Assembly (NCBI GenBank): GCA_964035575.1
Contig: OZ037891.1
Coordinates: 992,001-1,056,000 of the forward strand
Length of the DNA: 64,000 nt
Reading direction: 5' to 3'
Origin: Rhynchopus sp. YZ270_cl-10
Taxonomy: Eukaryota; Euglenozoa; Diplonemea; Diplonemida; Diplonemidae
Below the pieces are notes generated by a model. That model was given only the letters and a program-made list of their open reading frames with translations. It was not told the DNA's origin and made no database searches. A program made the translations under genes and the position numbers. Positions 61,916-64,000 of this stretch are shown here, piece after piece. The number at the start of each line of letters is the position of its first letter. Within the stretch, counting starts at the first letter, position 1.

Positions 61916-63091
61916 ATGAACTACCGACGCTATGAAAAGGGCGGTACGGTACAGGTTGGGGCGAAGAGGGGGATGTGGGGCCCCTCTGCACCGTCCACTA
62001 AGAACAAGCCCCGGTGGATGGAGGGGACACCGTCGGGGGGGAAGCCTGGGGAACGCCCACACAGCGCTCCACAGGCGGTCGTGGCTTCTGCGGACCAGAA
62101 ATCAGGGCACCACGCAGGAGGAGGAGTGAAGGCAGGCAGCAACAACAGTGCCGGCAGTGCTGCGAGCCATACCTCAGGTGATACAAGCAGTAAGATCGAA
62201 AACCGTCTTGGCATTGTGAAGAAGAACCGGCGCTCCAACTACACCGGAACCCTTTCAGGGCTGAGCTGCATCGACCTCACAAAGGACGACTCAACCGACA
62301 CGCGGAAGAAGATTAACGACTACATCAAGATCAGCAGAGAGGTTCCTACGGTATGCTTGGGCAGTTTTAGTTCGAATGAACCCCAGGATTTTTTTGAAGT
62401 GCATTTTTCAGTCACCCCCCATCGCTCCGGAATCACCAAGCAGACCCTTTCATCTGCTGTTCCCAATGTAGTAAAGGATTGCTCTGTTTCCACATAAAAC
62501 GGACATAACAAGATGTTTTATGACAATATGTCCACTTTCGTTATCTCAAGCAGAGAAAAAAAAAATACCCACACTCTACAGACTGCGGGTGTGGTCAAAA
62601 AAAAGCGCTCTGCAAGCTTGCAGCACATCAATGACCTTGGGCTTCTCGACGTTGAGCTGGTATGACCACCCCTCCACCCCCTCCACAGCACAAAAAGCAA
62701 ACACAACGCAAATTTCATAAAAAACCATTCAAACCCCCTCTACCCCTTCCCCCACACCCTCTTTTCCACCACATCTACAACTCCACCAGACTGTCGATGC
62801 CGAACGCGATTCCAAGGCACGCGCCTCTTCCTCTTCCTATTCCGCTTCCTCCTCTGCACCGGCAGCAGCTACGTCCCCCGACACAGAGCCTCTGCAGGCC
62901 TCTGCATCTGCCCCGCCCGCCTCACCCGACCTCCCCGTCACACTCGACGCAGACGAGGCTGCAGCGCTGGACGGCCTCTTCGCATCCCTCGCGTCAGAGT
63001 CCTTCTCTGAGCTGGAAAGCAATGCCCCCTTCTCCCTGGGTGCGGCGCTCTTTGGGTTCGCCCCCACAGACTCTGAAATGCTTGCCGTATA
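61916..63091 (+). CDS. Disordered protein with conserved-looking C-terminal helices, three exons
   Basis: Exon 1 is about 61916-62350, exon 2 about 62550-62650 and exon 3 about 62791-63091; all limits come from GT-AG sites and frame. Exon 1 codes MNYRRYEKGGTVQVGAKRGM, a Gly/Ser/Lys-rich linker and RLGIVKKNRRSNYTG then LSCIDLTKDDSTDTRKKIND. Exon 2 codes THTLQTAGVVKKKRSASLQH then INDLGLLDVEL. Exon 3 codes TVDAERDSKARASSSS, a Ser/Ala/Pro stretch and a C-terminal helical part (LDADEAAALDGLFASLASES, FSELESNAPFSLGAALFGFA). Joining exon 1 to exon 2 leaves the frame off at a run of ten A residues (62545-62555), so an unseen small exon or a wrong A count is likely. The frame is open 5' to 61874. No function recognised. 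Confidence 0.6.
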
Positions 63092-63240
63092 AATGGAGAC
63101 AGAAAACCCTCCAATAGAAATGATTGTACGGGGAGAAAAAAAAATTATCTCGAGCGAGGTATGTAGGATACTGGAGGGTGATTTGCAAGGGGAAAGATGG
63201 GAGTTATCGAAAAGGGGCAGTCTTATGTTGTACCGCAATC

Positions 63241-63302
63241 GGAATAATTGTCGACCGTAAAAAAAAAAATGTTTGACCTTTTTTATGATCGACAATTATT
63301 CC
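63241..63302. repeat. Hairpin, 14-bp perfect arms
   Basis: GGAATAATTGTCGA (63241-63254) and TCGACAATTATTCC (63289-63302), with an A run and a T run between them that can extend the stem. Confidence 0.75.
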
Positions 63303-63480
63303 TATTAAGGTACCATATTGTTCACTGGTAGCTATAAAGAGTTTGTTGGGTTTGTATTCCCTTTTTGTATCTCCTTTTTTTTGCACTCTGCCCTTCTGGG
63401 TTTGGGTGTGGAAAAGAAAAGTGGGTGAGGGGAAAAGAATGGGGTTTTAAACAAAATGCTGCGTTTTTGTGTTGCAATAT

Positions 63481-63571
63481 CCTAGGGCAGTGCTGTAAGA
63501 ATACGTATTCTGATACATATTCTTACGAAGAATACGTATCAGAATACGTATTCTTACAGCACTGCCCTAGG
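63481..63571. repeat. Near-perfect 44-bp-arm hairpin
   Basis: CCTAGGGCAGTGCTGTAAGA with ATACGTATTCTGATA pairs perfectly with the right arm over 35 bases. Nine more bases pair with one mismatch around a 3-base loop. No target duplication is clear. Such a perfect stem implies recent origin or gene conversion. Confidence 0.85.
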
Positions 63572-64000
63572 GTGGTTCGAAGGCGCACAGAGCGTCAAAA
63601 ACGTTGTGTATGTGCTTCAAGAGTCGTTTGCACTGTCAACTTTACTCTTTTGTTTTCCGTTTCTTTTGGTGATGAGCCTTACGTGGCTTCTAAAAAAAAT
63701 TGACAAAAGGGTGGGGGAGAGACAACAAAAAAAACGTAGTGGTATACCTGTTATAGACAGGTCACTAAACCACATACTAATCGAAAGGAAATATAAAAAA
63801 AAAAAAACAGTGGAGCTTGCACAGATGGCAACTACACTATTCCAAAAAATTTTCAAAAAAAAGAAGAAAAAAAAACCGCCCCCCTCCCCCCTGATGGAGA
63901 ACACCCGTCTCTAAACAAACTCCCCCATCCAACAAAAAAAAAAACCTAATTTATTTGTTATGGATAAAGAAGGCTGCTCGATCAACACACTGTTTTTTTT

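Larger units (their letters stand above)
63092..64000. other. Intergenic end of window with hairpins and an R5 copy
   Basis: Two hairpins (63241-63302 and 63481-63571), a piece of the GTTTGCACTGTCAACTTTAC-type repeat at about 63625, and R5 at 63808-63860. No gene seen. Confidence 0.6.

Noticed and set aside
1-64000. tRNA, rRNA or spliced-leader RNA genes
   Set aside because: No cloverleaf with proper A and B boxes, no rRNA core sequence and no repeated leader unit could be recognised by reading; a covariance search would settle it.

Overview
This is nuclear DNA from a eukaryotic protist. Four things show it: spliceosomal GT-AG introns (six in each of two kinesins, five in a mitochondrial carrier, four in a coiled-coil/PDZ protein, one in a TPR protein and one in an F-box/kelch protein), long AT-rich gene-free stretches full of poly(T)/poly(A) and short repeats, GC-rich exons, and typical eukaryotic protein families. 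Every host gene I can support lies on the + strand, and many start codons sit a short way downstream of a long pyrimidine tract ending in AG. That is how polycistronic, trans-spliced genomes look. With ordinary cis introns this fits a diplonemid (Euglenozoa) best, but the lineage is an inference; I see no spliced-leader gene, rRNA or tRNA.

Layout. 3-932: end of a Pro/Ala-rich protein. 4518-5579: disordered Ser/Pro/Arg-rich protein. 7781-10207: secreted beta-helix protein. 12372-13883: type II membrane/lumenal protein. 14135-14898: TPR protein. 15146-15931: histidine phosphatase. 17067-20069 and 21840-25139: tandem kinesin paralogues with the same intron positions. 27780-28080: non-LTR LINE fragment carrying a 2A-like motif. 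28244-30190: PDE12-like nuclease. 30555-31513: TIR element filled with a satellite. 32072-33307: nucleotide-sugar epimerase. 33994-35558: F-box/kelch protein. 40800-41216: short coiled-coil protein. 42664-44750: Yhm2-like mitochondrial carrier. 46099-51383: nested DNA elements, the inner one a two-gene transposon on the minus strand. 53159-55453: coiled-coil/PDZ protein. 55761-56747: cathepsin L-like protease. 57131-58402: disordered protein. 58403-61873: foldback elements and a hAT-type MITE. 61916-63091: disordered three-exon gene.

The repeats stand out most. At least five short families (called R1-R5 here) recur across intergenic DNA and introns, and every copy I found has the same orientation as the genes. 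R1 (about 50 bp, at least 17 copies) is a small stem-loop followed by a TTCATCTTATAAAC-like stretch and a pyrimidine tail. In several places R1 or R2 runs straight into a cis or probable trans 3' splice site. This suggests repeats that supply, or spread through, RNA-processing signals. The second main item is the 4.2-kb transposon at 47065-51292. It has about 0.55-kb terminal inverted repeats that contain the end of one of its own genes, an apparent TA target duplication, and a possible DDE-type transposase with C-terminal zinc fingers that I cannot assign to a named superfamily.

The host genes do not form one pathway. They cover microtubule transport, mitochondrial transport and RNA turnover, protein turnover, Golgi sugar metabolism and several unknown disordered proteins.
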